Of a stretch of 64,000 bases of DNA, positions 37,915 through 48,469 are shown in pieces. How positions within the stretch are numbered: the first letter of the stretch is position 1; each line of letters opens with the position of its first letter. Below the pieces are notes generated by a model. That model saw only the letters and a program-made list of their open reading frames with translations. It had not been told where the DNA came from and searched no databases. The stretch is taken from the NCBI GenBank assembly GCA_028023455.1, contig JAQFVV010012489.1:1668881-1732880 (forward strand). The letters run 5' to 3'. Both the position numbers and the translations under genes were made by a program. Source of the stretch: Epiperipatus broadwayi. Lineage: Eukaryota > Onychophora > Udeonychophora > Euonychophora > Peripatidae.

Positions 37915-38010
37915 GCTTGTCAAGCGTTGGTGGCCTAGTGGTTAGCATAGCTGCCTTCCAAGCAGCTGGCTCGGGTTTGGTTCCTGGTCAATGTATTTGA
38001 CATAGAAAAA
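37915..38010 (+). mobile_element. tRNA-Gly(TCC)-derived SINE
   Basis: The tRNA-like body at 37924-37994 starts 'gcgttggtggcctagtgg' and has an anticodon arm with TCC at 37957-37959 in 'ctgccttccaagcag'. Its B-box-like sequence is 'gggtttggttcctgg', and the acceptor 3' strand pairs with the 5' strand by Watson-Crick plus wobble pairs. The overall order matches nuclear tRNA-Gly(TCC). Changes in the D and T arms, a tail 'atttgacatag' plus A run, and flanking repeats aattacttacag (37903-37914) / aattactcacag (38011-38022) show that it is a retroposed SINE and not a working tRNA gene. Such elements carry an internal RNA polymerase III promoter. Confidence 0.88.
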
Positions 38011-38224
38011 AATTACTCACAGACCATGGATAGTGAGAATTTAAACAGATTTCTATCTTTAATGTACCCTGTAAACTATGAATAGATAAATATTTATTTA
38101 ATAACCTAATAGAATGTCTATGAGACTATGCCAGAAACTGAGTTGGTTTTACATTTGCTATGATAAATCATGGGTCAATATTAATATCAAAATAAAACAC
38201 ATATATGCTTTTATAATGAAGCCA

Positions 38225-38460
38225 AAAATAATTCTACATTATCATTTGCCCTTTTAGAACATCAAAGAATATTTGATCATATTTTTGATTTTAAAAAACT
38301 AAATGTAGTTTACATGGGAGTTTAATGATGAAACAAAAAATAAAAGAAGCTCTGTTCATTATTAATGCATTCTCAATAAAGAAGACGAAATCTAGTAGTG
38401 TTTCAGTTGAATGAATTTTGGAACATACACAATAAAAATAGAAATACATACTTTCTACAT
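38225..38460 (+). mobile_element. Probable Penelope-like element, C-terminal GIY-YIG-side remnant
   Basis: Plus-strand fragments read 'NSTLSFALLEHQRIFDHIFD' (about 38230-38290), then after a frame change 'KIKEALFIINAFS' (38332-38370) and 'INKEDEI' (38373-38393). The order and spacing fit the C-terminal region of Penelope-like or related GIY-YIG retroelements ('SALAxHALEHxHxFDF ... RxxKEALFIxxxxPxINxDEG'). The GIY-YIG catalytic residues themselves are not visible upstream. The call rests on pattern similarity from memory, so confidence is moderate. Confidence 0.45.
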
Positions 38461-38639
38461 ATATTTAAGTCGAATTTTTGAAAGGATGTTCAACACCTAA
38501 AGTGCATTAAGATTATATATTTAATAATGTTTATATTTTCCCCATAAAAGAAGCATTTTTAAAATTGGATTATTATTAATCAATTACAGTTGTTTAATTG
38601 TTGCTATGAACCAGTGCTGAAAAAAAAAATCTAAGAACT

Positions 38640-38740
38640 AATTAAAATCGAAAAAAATATTAAAATTTATCTATCCTGGATTTGAACTCAGGATATAAAG
38701 CTCAATAGGAATAATGTATAATTATTGGATCAAAATGCCC
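38640..38740 (-). repeat. Possible old tRNA-derived SINE fragment
   Basis: 'cctggatttgaactcagg' at 38678-38695 is the reverse complement of a B-box-like sequence ('gagttcaaatcc'). An A-box cannot be confirmed, and no TSD is seen. Low confidence. Confidence 0.35.
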
Positions 38741-38871
38741 TTTCTTTGCCACAGATGTTAACTATTTGCTTGGTAAAAGATTGGAATCCAGTTAAAATAT
38801 AGATTAATCTTCTTTAGAAAAATAATACTGGATATGAATAAATTGTAGCCTTTACTTCTTTTTAAAGCCAA

Positions 38872-39442
38872 TAAACATCACACAATCACCATTTCTTATG
38901 CTTGCTTATAACTGTTATTAAAACAGGCTAAACTCTCTAAACATATTGCCCTTCAATGCAAGCCAGAGTAATCAATGGATTCCAGAAGGCTTGTGCATAA
39001 AATCCCTATCTAGTGCCTACTCGTCCAATATCCCAGACTAGTTTCTGGCTTGTGGCCTTCGTGAGAGCACTGCACCTAGATCTTAGGATCTAATGCAACC
39101 CTCTATGGTTATTAAAGAACAAAAGACACCAAAATGTATAGGTACTGAACTGAGTTCAGACCTATATGACTATTAAAAATATTATAATGTTTTCAGTTTA
39201 AGACGTATAGTTTTGTAGTTAAGTAGAGATAAAAGGTGGCTGCTGGAGTTGCATTAGATTCTAAGATCAAGGTGCAGTGCTCTCAGATCAAAGACTTCTC
39301 ACTGATAAAGGCCTCAAGCCAGAAACTAGTCTGGAGATATTGGATGAGTAGGCACTAGATGGGGATTTTATTCATAAGCCTTGTGGCATCCATTGATTAC
39401 TCTGGCATGCACTGAGTGGCAATATATATATATAGAGTTTTA
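38872..39442. mobile_element. Family B head-to-head inverted dimer with hammerhead relics
   Basis: The left half (38872-39105, minus sense) begins with the family tail 'aaacatcacacaatcacca' and includes 'gactagtttctggcttg', a ribozyme relic with the CTGATGA side deleted. A central segment (39105-39250) contains 'aagacaccaaaatgtatagg' and 'tgaattcaga'-like sequence. The right half (39250-39442, plus sense) has a nearly complete hammerhead at 39287-39345: CTGATAA (one change from CTGATGA), GGC/GCC stem II, GAAAC and GTC. It closes with 'ttggatgagtaggcac', 'gggattttattcataag' and 'gcactgagtgg'. No clean TSD. Confidence 0.8.
39287..39345 (+). ncRNA. Hammerhead ribozyme motif, one core mutation
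   Basis: The core reads CTGATAA (39302-39308), stem II GGC-ctcaa-GCC, GAAAC (39322-39326) and GTC (39329-39331). The flanks can form stem I. The G8-equivalent position in CTGATGA is changed to A, which would be expected to abolish or strongly reduce cleavage. Confidence 0.6.
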
Positions 39443-40351
39443 CTTTTTTTTTACATTATTAGTTATTTTTTATTGCTTTCAGTATTTACATATAAAAATT
39501 ATTTTGAGAGCATTAATTCCTCAAGATTCGGTGTTTAATAGCTTAAATGGAATCAGAACTATTTAAAACGTTTTTTTTTTTATATCATGAATAACCTTAG
39601 AATTAACTCTTCCTAGTATTTCTCAACATTTCCGGAAATTTTTTTTCAGAAACTTCTGCAGAATATAATAAAGGTTGTTGTTACTTTATAATATTAAAAA
39701 AGGTGCTTAAATATTCTACATATTTTTGTAAATAGTTTAATTGAAATGCTTTTACAGATTGTTTTAGGTAAATAAAAAACTATATCATACAATAATTTAA
39801 ACATTTGCATTAGGATACTAACTTTAGATTAGCACTATGATTATATATAAGCAATGATATCAAAAGTGAGTTAAAAACGCATCTGTAATATATATTCGCC
39901 TTGATAACTAGAATCAAAAAGTAAAAATTAGAAATTGGAGAAAAACTGACTAGAATGAAAGTAAACAAAAATTAAGATAATTTATACCCTTTCCATATTG
40001 TTTGACTACATAATAATTATCAACAAAGCACTAGATAATAAATTAAAATAATGGTTTTAATATTATTCCAAATAAAGCACCCAATGTGTTTCTCTGCTTA
40101 CTTTCAACATCAGCATTAGTAGTAGTAAATCATTCTATTTTTTTTATTTCCAAAGAATCATCAATAGATGTTTGATGCTATATCAATAATGTATTCTTCA
40201 TAAAGGGTCAAAAGAATAATTAAACATCAAAAATATACAATTTATCATAGAATTAAATAGATCAATAATGCTGCAGAAAGACAAGTGTTGAAATTAAAAT
40301 CATTTATTTCTGTGATTATTTTATTTATTGGCAACAACTATAATTGATAAG

Positions 40352-40445
40352 TCAAGCATTGGCGGCCCAGCAGTTAGCATAGCTGCCTTCCAAGCAGCTG
40401 GCCCAGGTTCACTTCCTGGTCAACACATTTGACATATGAAAAAAG
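40352..40445 (+). mobile_element. tRNA-Gly(TCC)-derived SINE with perfect 15-bp TSD
   Basis: The body starts at 40356 with 'gcattggcggcccagcag'. It keeps the anticodon arm 'ctgccttccaagcag' (TCC at 40389-40391) and B-box 'aggttcacttcctgg', and ends with 'caacacatttgacatatg' and an A run. The direct repeats actataattgataag at 40337-40351 and 40446-40460 are identical, so this is a comparatively recent insertion. The whole element is only 94 bp, almost all tRNA-like, with an 18-bp unique tail. Related to the 37.9 kb copy and to the minus-strand copies. Confidence 0.92.
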
Positions 40446-41567
40446 ACTATAATTGATAAGCATAATAAATCTTTATCTCTGAAAAATGAAAATGGGATTG
40501 AACAGTCCATTAAAATCTATTATTATCATCATCAAATGATTAATTACCCAGCAGTTCATAAAAAACTTGAGTACCAGAAGTAACATAGCTGGAAACACAG
40601 TTTTTAGATCATAAGTTCCAGAATCTACTACTCTATTACTGTACTAAGCTATATAGGACATTATTAACATCATCATTATTATTAAGGGTTGTTAAACTCA
40701 CATTAAATCATGTGATTACATAATTAACAATTCTCTAAAATAATCTATCATTTGGTTAGTTTCTCTCTGCTCAATAACATATTTATTACTATGATGATAG
40801 CAACCATTAATCCCATTGCTGATATTTACTTTTTTTAATAGTTTCAATCTTTTAAAAATTATACACTTTCTAATAAATTAGATTATTTAAAAATGTCACT
40901 AAAATAAGATTTTTGTATGGTGATCATTTACACTTCAACTTAGATTTCAATTTTCATGAAAAATTTTTTTTAATCTTTAATAATTATACACATCAATGAC
41001 ATCAATATTTATTCTACATTTTAGTGTCTGTTTTTAATATCCATAAACAGAGAAATTTATAGCTAGAACATTTCTGATCTTTGTTTTAAATATATTTTCT
41101 TATCTCTAACAATATTTTGTAGGTTTTTCACAACAACCCTTCCCAGCTTTATCTATGCCTAATCTTTTCACTGATGGATCTTTTGCTGATGATGAAATGA
41201 TCCACAAAGGCAAAAATTGCCAAGCACTTCTATATTTTTATTATCAATTTTGAAGTCATTTTCTGACCTTTTCATTAGAATCTCTGTGATAATCATATCT
41301 TTTCATTATGTTCTTTTTCAAAAAGAGAGCATATTAAAATCTTTTCCACTTTCATATATAAGTAACTTGTTTTTTGTTTTTGTTTTTGTATTGTTTGAAG
41401 GTAAAGTTTTTTCCTACAATTCTGAGTCACATTTAACATCATCTCACATTCATCAATATGTATTTGGCACACAATTTTGAGAGCATTCAGTTTTGTTTAA
41501 CTTTTTTGTCAATGTAAAACTAGCGCTATAGTTTATTTTAACTGTATATGATAATTCCAAGTAGTTG

Positions 41568-41580
41568 CCCCCCCCCCCCC
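41568..41580 (+). repeat. Poly-C tract (13 nt)
   Basis: An isolated C13 run in AT-rich DNA; length may be assembly-dependent. Confidence 0.9.
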
Positions 41581-43195
41581 AATATTTCTTTAATTTTATT
41601 CTCCAACAAATATTTTTAGTAATTATCAATTCTGAAAAATGTTAAATTGTTTTTTTTTAATAAAACCTTATTTTAATAATGAAACATAACAGTTTATCAA
41701 CAGTTCTAAAAATAGATTTGAACATATTTATAACTTTAATATATTAGGAACTTGAAAATACTCATTGAGATACCCATGGGATGCGATGTTATGTATTCTT
41801 CTCACATAAATGCCCACAAACATTACCTTGTTTATAACATGGTAGCTAAAACATTGAATGAGTTGTTTGTTCTCTTAGGAGAAATTGCTTCCGAATTATT
41901 TATTGTACTTACTGAATGCTTTTGAACTAATTCTCATAGTTCAGTGATATTCTTACTTTACTTACCTACTTACCTCACTAACTAAATATAAGATCATTGA
42001 TCCATATCCTCATGTAATGATTTATTTTAAGGTTAAATATAAGTATACTAAAATTTAAATAAACTATTCTCTTAAAAATTGATGCATAAACAAGGAAAAG
42101 TAAGCATTATATAATTAGTTATGTAAAACCTCATACGATTGATTTTTCTTTTCTTTATTTACCATCGATATACAATACTAAGTATAAAAGCTTTAATGGC
42201 AATCTTTCTTTCTTCACTAAATAAATTCTATATTTTTAAAATCTGCTATTTCTTTGAACTAATAAAAAAAAAAGCAGTTTTATAAAACATCATATTTTGA
42301 TTCACTTTTATTTGTCAAATGGCAAACTCAAAAGATTTGGTTAGTATTTTTTAAACTATCTTTTTTTAAAACATGAAAGTGAGAAATAAATCAATAATCG
42401 TTGACTAAATGTGTTAGAAAGGAAAGAAAACTACTGGAAGAGATAATAGCAGAAATAAAAACTGATTACATAGATAGAAAGGAAATCATTTCATGAAAAT
42501 CATTTTCTTATTATTTTTAAAGCTTTTACAAAGTGATAAACGAGGATGACTTTTATTTAAACAATAATATTCCAAGTGATTTTTTTCCAGGAAACAGAAA
42601 ATCTGATGGGTTTAATTGAGCAAATTGTAAAAATACTGAACCAATAGCAGTTTTTAAAATGTGAGTTATTTTTAAAGAAAATTGTCATTGGAAAAAAAAT
42701 AGCAGAATGATAAAATTTTTTAATTTTTTTTAATCATCATCATTTTTGTTTATTATCGATTTATTGCAGAATGAAAATCTCTCATGTTCAATCCAATTTA
42801 TCCAATCAATAGCATCTTCTCTCACAACATAGCAGCAAACTTATTTATTTCATCCATATGCCACATATATAGTTTTTTCAGGACCTTTTCTAACTCTTGG
42901 GATCCAATTTAAGACTTTAATTATCCATTTAGTATAATCTCTGCTATTAATATGCCCATTACAGTTCCATTGCAGCTTTTAAATTCTTTTAATAATGATA
43001 ATTGTTTCTTCTTTCACTGATCTATCTCATTTTCAATCTTTTTTTTATTCCTAACAAACAACTCTCCATATTTCATTGAATGGTCTAAAATCTCTGCATT
43101 ATTTTCTGTTGAATGTCAAGTTCCACATCCATGAGAAAAACATAATTAAATTTCTGTTCAAACACATAGACATTTTTTCTAATAAGTTTAATTCA

Positions 43196-43395
43196 CAGCA
43201 TTAGATCCTAAGATCTAGGTGCAATGCTCTCAGATCCAAAGCTCCTCACTGATGAAGTCCACAAGCCAGAAACTAGTCTGGGGATATTGGATGAGTAGGC
43301 ATTAGATAGGGATTTTATGCACAAATCTTCTGGCATTCATTGATTACTCTGGTTGGCACAGGGTGGCACTACTGTATGGAGAGTTTTGCCTTGTT
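43196..43395 (+). mobile_element. Family B hammerhead retroelement, single half-unit with 13-bp TSD
   Basis: A simple, non-inverted copy that begins just upstream of the ribozyme ('cagcattagatcctaag'). It runs through 'ttggatgagtaggcattag', 'agggattttatgcacaa' and 'ttgattactctgg' to 'atggagagttttgcc'. The 13-bp repeats taagtttaattca at 43183-43195 and 43396-43408 are identical. It inserted into an RTE remnant. It carries the best preserved hammerhead core in the window. Confidence 0.88.
43234..43292 (+). ncRNA. Hammerhead self-cleaving ribozyme motif (family B)
   Basis: Visible parts: 5' strand of stem I 'atccaaagctcctca' (43234-43248); CTGATGA (43249-43255); stem II region 43256-43268; GAAAC (43269-43273); minimal stem III ACTAGT, giving the A15.1-U16.1 and C-G pairs around a 2-nt loop; cleavage triplet GTC (43276-43278); and the 3' strand of stem I 'tggggatattggat'. 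Stem I closes as two 6-bp helices around a small internal loop (cgA / ua type), as in natural hammerheads that use loop I-loop II contacts. Stem II here is GTC/GCC with one mismatch; the consensus over copies is GGC-ctcaa-GCC. Predicted cleavage follows 43278. Short stem III is typical of Penelope and retrozyme hammerheads. Activity is inferred, not shown. Confidence 0.78.
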
Positions 43396-44009
43396 TAAGT
43401 TTAATTCAGCGATTAATTTCATCCATAACATTTCCATTTGCAGTAATACCAAGGTATTTGCAATTTCTAACATATAATTCATGATTATGAGATTGTATTT
43501 TCTTCTTTCAAGAAAACAATATTTTAGTTTTTTGAGGGTTTATCTTTAGTTCCACTTTGTATATTTGTCTCATAACTTTTACAGTATTTTGTGAAAATCT
43601 AGGTGATTTAAGTAATATTCATTTACTTTCATCTGCTTAGTTTACCATTTTAATCTACAAAAGATTTTTTATAAATCTGCTGTAAAATGTTTTGAAGATA
43701 TAAAATTAATATGTCAAACAATTTTCTCAATTTTAATCCAGTTAACATCATCATATCTAATCACTTCTATTTCATTTTGATGAATATTCTTTAGAATATG
43801 ACAATATCCTATAACTATAATTTGTTAATACAAACCCTGCAGAAGTGCTTATAAAATAAAAAGCCTTTTTCTTAGTTTTTCTATCAATATTAGTATGTTA
43901 TCTACTGTGATAAAATCATGTTTAAACTTAGTAAAAAAATCATTTATTTAAAATATTAATCTTAAATACTCTTTTAAATTATTTCAAGTTTATTCTTCAT
44001 TAAAAATAC

Positions 44010-44245
44010 AGGTGATAAAGTTGTTTACAAGTTAATATTTGTTCAAAGTAATATTTCATTAAAGACTGACCAACTTGGCATTTTCTTTGTTAGAAGTGCC
44101 AACAATAAAGTTGTTTACGAGTTAAAACTTGCTTAAAATTATGTTTTAGTCAAATATTGACTAGATTAGCATTTTTTAAAATTATTTTAGGTTTACAATT
44201 TTGTTTAAAACTGCAGACAATAAGTTGTTTACAAGTTTCGCAGTT
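44010..44245. repeat. Degenerate tandem repeat
   Basis: The motif 'aataaagttgtttac' plus following sequence recurs three times (about 44014, 44103 and 44220), with spacings near 90 and 115 bp. Intervening words such as 'gttagaagtgccaac' / 'gtttaaaactgcagac' are loosely similar. An old, small tandem array with no apparent coding role. Confidence 0.5.
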
Positions 44246-44249
44246 GACC

Positions 44250-46440
44250 AAAATAACATTTTACTTAATTAGCCTTATAGCTAAAAGTCAATTTAAAAAT
44301 CAGTCATAAATCCTAACTTGACCATTTGGAGGGATCCCGAGAGAGTTTTTTAGAGGTGGTAAAAGATAATTGAGAGCACAAGATCCAAAGCAATAAACAA
44401 GTGACGTAGTAAGCGCAAATCATTTTCAAATCCAATATATTTGGCTGTTTAGAATCCAAAGTTCATTGCAAAAAAATTGTAATTATCTTAGTAAATATTT
44501 TACATGAACTGATTAAAGATGGTTAAGTCTATAATTTATAATTCTTTATTTATCACTTTTTTTAAATATCAATATCATTATTGCATTCTTTCAATCATTT
44601 GAAACAACTTTATCATTTAGAAATTTGGTACATGCACATGGAAATCAATTTTTCTATTCCATATTATTCTTGTAAAATATTAATAATATTTTCACCATTT
44701 CCTGTTCACCATTTCTTGGAGTTTTTCCTTCTTCATGAACTTTAATTGTTGGTTTCACTTCTTTATTTATAATACTGAACAATTCAGAATATGTAATTAT
44801 AGAGGATACTTTGTTTCTTTTTCCTTTTTTTTTTTGCATTTTATTAATATATTATCTGTTCCACAGCTTTACTCACATTAATAAAAAAATTATCAAAATT
44901 TTTAAAACAATTGAGTATCATAAAACAAAAATCTATAACTTAGTGAACAAACTTTTCAAATTTATATATATAAAGATAAAAGAAAAGAGAAAGAATAAAT
45001 GATAAGGAATCACCAGTAATTTACACAGAATACAGTTGTATTTAATTTAACTGAATTATTTGTTTTAGTGCTTTAGTATTTATCCTGATTGTTTATTGCA
45101 AATCCTTTAATCCTTATTGAAATATTTAAATTATACTATAACACCTAGTCCTAATACTCATTACACACAAATGTGATCACTCACTTGACAATGGTCTTCT
45201 AAATTACTTTTTTAAAAATAATATCAGAATGCATAATAATATGTTAATTCTTCAAACACATTTTTATTACTTATATATAAAAAATTGAATGTTTGTTTGG
45301 TTGTTATTTAATAATTCCACAAATATCACCAATCTTTTTAGTATAAACTTTTTTTTCATTGAAATAATATATTGATAATTTTCAAATTTAGATAATTTTT
45401 GAACCTTCTATAACATATGACTTTTAGATGATGAAAAATTCCTTAGAAGTCACTGCTAGTATTGAATTTTGTATTCATGGTTTTAGACATATATATCTTT
45501 TTGTTTTTCAAACATTTAAGTACAATAAAGCAAAAATCCACAGCCTATGTAATTTTTTTCAAAAAAAAAAGTAAAAAAATTGTTCAAGATTCATCAAGAT
45601 TGGTGCAATATTTGTTGAGTTATTAAGAGACAATCAAAGTTTCAAATATATATATATTGTTATTATAACAAATCCAATGGCAGTTCGAGTTAGATATATT
45701 ATAAAGCTGATGGAAAAAAATATTGTTTAATAAAAAATATCTATAAATTGAGAAATATTTAAACTGCCTAAAAAATTTAAAAAAATGTTAGTTTAGGCAT
45801 TAATCATGTTAAATATTTTATAAAGTTACTTTTTAATATGTAAGATACAGTAAAATGATGAATTACAATGTAAGGGAAAAAAGAAAAAAATATTTCAATA
45901 TGCACAAGAGGTTTGAATTGCATAGTTTATAAAAATTTGAAGCACTTTGAACTCTTTTTAAATGGCCTTTTATGGAATAGAGTTTTAAATAAAATCTTCC
46001 TCATTTTTGTAGTAAATGTAATGGTAAATCTAAACATAATATTAAAATTTTAGAATTAATAATATTTTAAAAGGTTCCATCTGAGGTTTAAATGTCAGCA
46101 ATGATTTTTTATTTCTTCTCATGTTAACTAATGCAACTAAAGATATATATATATATATTCTTTTATTTATTTATGTATCAAATCATAATAGAATACCTGT
46201 GAATTCTTTTCCACAACATGCTGAGAAGTGAATAAAGAAAATGTTTTCTAAAAACATATTATTGTCAAGAAAGAGAGATTAAATCTTAATAATCAGCTGG
46301 AGACAAATTGATTGTTTGAAAAATATGTTGAACAATGTCAAATAGATATAAATAAGTTCAAAACAAGCAACTAGCACATTCCATTTCAATCTGGTCCAAT
46401 AGGTCTAGTCTACTCTAGTTTACCTGAAGACTCAATCTAA
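44250..46440. other. AT-rich non-coding DNA
   Basis: No gene or recognisable element. Small frames at 44654-44839 and 44811-45002 are lysine-, asparagine- and phenylalanine-rich, as expected of AT-rich noise. Confidence 0.5.
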
Positions 46441-46462
46441 AATCACTGATTAAAGTTGTTTT

Positions 46463-46567
46463 TTTTCCATATGTCATAGCATCAGCTGGGAGGTGAACCC
46501 ACAACCATCTGCAACAAACTACTTGCTTGCAAGGTGACTGCGATGACCTCTTGGTTAACAATGCTTG
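46463..46567 (-). mobile_element. tRNA-derived SINE, minus strand, with perfect 17-bp TSD
   Basis: Minus strand: 'caagcattgttaaccaagag' head, 'ggtcatcgcagtc' A-box side, 'accttgcaagcaag' anticodon-like arm, 'gggttcacctcccagc' B-box, 'tgatgctatgacatatgg' tail and A run. The TSD actgattaaagttgttt is identical at 46446-46462 and 46568-46584. It uses the same 3' tail words as the 21.98 kb copy. Confidence 0.9.
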
Positions 46568-46589
46568 ACTGATTAAAGTTGTTTCCCTC

Positions 46590-47545
46590 ATAACTTGTAT
46601 AGTTGTATCTTGTTGATTGTTTTGTAGTAATTTTCAATACTTTATTTGTAACAGCAAGTAAGATGACATTATCTAACAGAAATATGTGTGGCCAGACAAC
46701 AAAACCATACCAGCCAAAGTACACAGACAATGCAGTTTGATACAGAAGCTAATACTCAAGTTTGTTAAAACCAGCCAGTGCCTGTTTTAATAACGCCATG
46801 AAGAAAGAAATGGACAGCGTTATAAGAACTTCCCAAGATCTACTGATACTACACCCTTGGTAATGTCACAAAATCTGCTATATATTTTGTCCCTAACATC
46901 CCCAGTGCTCAAGAAGAAGAACTATCATCTTTGGCAGAATTAATGAAGCCAACCACAAATATATTAACATAATGATATCTACAGAAAACCATGGTTTGTT
47001 ACTATTTGAATATTTCACATGGTACATTTTATCACTATAGATATTGTAAGGTCTTACACTGAAACTTAAACTAAAAATATCTTTTATTATGATTATATTT
47101 AATATTTTCTATATGTATTAATAGTTGCAAATATATACACAACAGTTTTATATATTCATTGTTAATAAATTGTTATTTTTATTAATTCATTTTGTTTGGG
47201 TCTGCTTATCTAACTCAATTCAAACATTATGCTTTTAATATTCAGTATGCTAATAACATCCACAACCCTAAAGAATAATGCAATGCACTGGGGGACATGC
47301 AGAAATGGTGATAATAATTTGTAAATGATGATAATCGGGTACTAATATGTTTTCCAAAAGTAAACTTTTTGTTAGAAGGTTTGATGCTCGAGTTTTATTT
47401 TTTTTTTATTGAAACTAAAAAACAAATCAAATATTTTTGGGAGGGCTTGTACTTATGCTATAAATCATCATCATCCTTATTTGGTTAATATTATTTTATA
47501 TATGTGAACTGAATTTTTTTACATTTTTTATTAACCATTCAACTT
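46590..47545. other. Non-coding DNA
   Basis: Slightly richer in G+C at 46680-46930 than its surroundings ('gccagacaacaaaaccatac' and following), which may be an unidentified old repeat. The 82-codon minus frame at 46482-46730 partly overlaps the SINE and is not a gene. Confidence 0.45.
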
Positions 47546-47558
47546 TCAACTAATATAA

Positions 47559-47663
47559 GATTTTTTTCCTCATGCATCATATCATCTGCTGGGAAGTGAA
47601 TCTGCTAACCCAGGGCAACTACTTGTGAGGCAGCTGTGCTGACCTCTCGACCATCAATGCTTG
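47559..47663 (-). mobile_element. tRNA-derived SINE, minus strand, with 10-bp TSD
   Basis: Minus strand: 'caagcattgatggtcgagag', 'ggtcagcacagc', arm 'tgcctcacaagtag', B-box region 'agattcacttcccagc', 'gatgatatgatgcatgagg' and A run. Direct repeats actaatataa at 47549-47558 and 47664-47673. The anticodon arm differs from the Gly-type copies. Confidence 0.85.
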
Positions 47664-48256
47664 ACTAATATAAAAAAAAATTTCAATTAAGACTAATAGG
47701 TACATTTTTTAATATATAATTATAAATCTTTGGTTCCTGCTTCAAACTCCTGCACTGGGGAATATAAATATAATATTTTATAGTCTTCCACACAATTTAT
47801 ATTGTGATCTAATTCTTTGAGTAACTATTACATATTTTTATCTTATTGCAGAAACAACTTTTCTTCCAGTATCAAAATTCTTGATTATATTTTTAAGAAT
47901 TTTATTCTTTTCTATAACTTTTCTTGACAATTCCTAATTATATATTTTTATAACATAATAAACTCTTTTTCATATCAATTTCAAAATTCTAGATATTCAA
48001 TTCTTTGTAATGGATAATTAAAAAAAATATTTCATATTCTTCTTTTCTTTATACATTACTTTGATTCAGTAACACTTTACTGGTAAACTGCTATTTTCTC
48101 ATAATAACTATCTTTTGTGCAGTTTTTAATAGAATATCAGTTATTTTCATATTGATTTCAGTTGAATATGAATCATTTTCAAAATTTATTAATATGCAAA
48201 AATAATTTTCAACTTCTAAAATTCATCGAAGAGTTTCTAAAAGTTAAACATATTAA

Positions 48257-48459
48257 TTGTTATAAACCATTAAAATGTCACACGATCATCATTTATATGC
48301 TTACAAGGCTCCTCATTGATAAAATTCACAAGCTAGAAACTAGTCTGAGGATGAATGATAATTAGGCACTAGGTAGGGATTTTATGCACAAATCTTTTTG
48401 CATCCATCAATTATGAAGGTTTGCACTTAGTGGCACTACTCTATGGAGAGTACGGTACT
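48257..48459 (+). mobile_element. Family B retroelement, rearranged copy with degraded hammerhead
   Basis: Starts with the minus-sense tail ('atgtcacacgatcatcattt', 'atgcttac') joined directly to a plus-sense half starting at the ribozyme. The core is 'cctcattgataaaattc' then 'gctagaaactagtctgagga' (48305-48352): TTGATAA and GAAAC/GTC, so the catalytic core is mutated. It ends 'atggagagtacgg'. An 8-bp direct repeat, catattaa, flanks it (48249-48256, 48460-48467). Confidence 0.72.
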
Positions 48460-48469
48460 CATATTAAGT

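Larger units (their letters stand above)
42725..43770 (-). mobile_element. RTE-type LINE fragment, minus strand, interrupted by a family B insertion
   Basis: Read from 43770 downward on the minus strand: 'KVELKINPQKTKILFS' (family 'xGLxINxxKTKxM'), 'YVRNCKYLGITANGNVMDEI' (family 'xYxYLGxxI...NGxxxxEIxR') ending near 43412. After a 200-bp insertion the frame resumes with 'NYVFLMDVELDIQQK' (from 'YGxETWTLxxK', near 43140-43100), then 'CLLGIKKRLKMR' and the decayed C-terminus near 42800. The insertion (43196-43395) is a family B element flanked by a 13-bp TSD, so the LINE is the older of the two. The catalytic FADD box is not present in this fragment. Confidence 0.82.

Noticed and set aside
37924-37994. 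Functional tRNA-Gly(TCC) gene
   Set aside because: A T-arm mismatch and D-arm changes, together with an A-rich tail, flanking TSD and several sister copies, show that it is a SINE.
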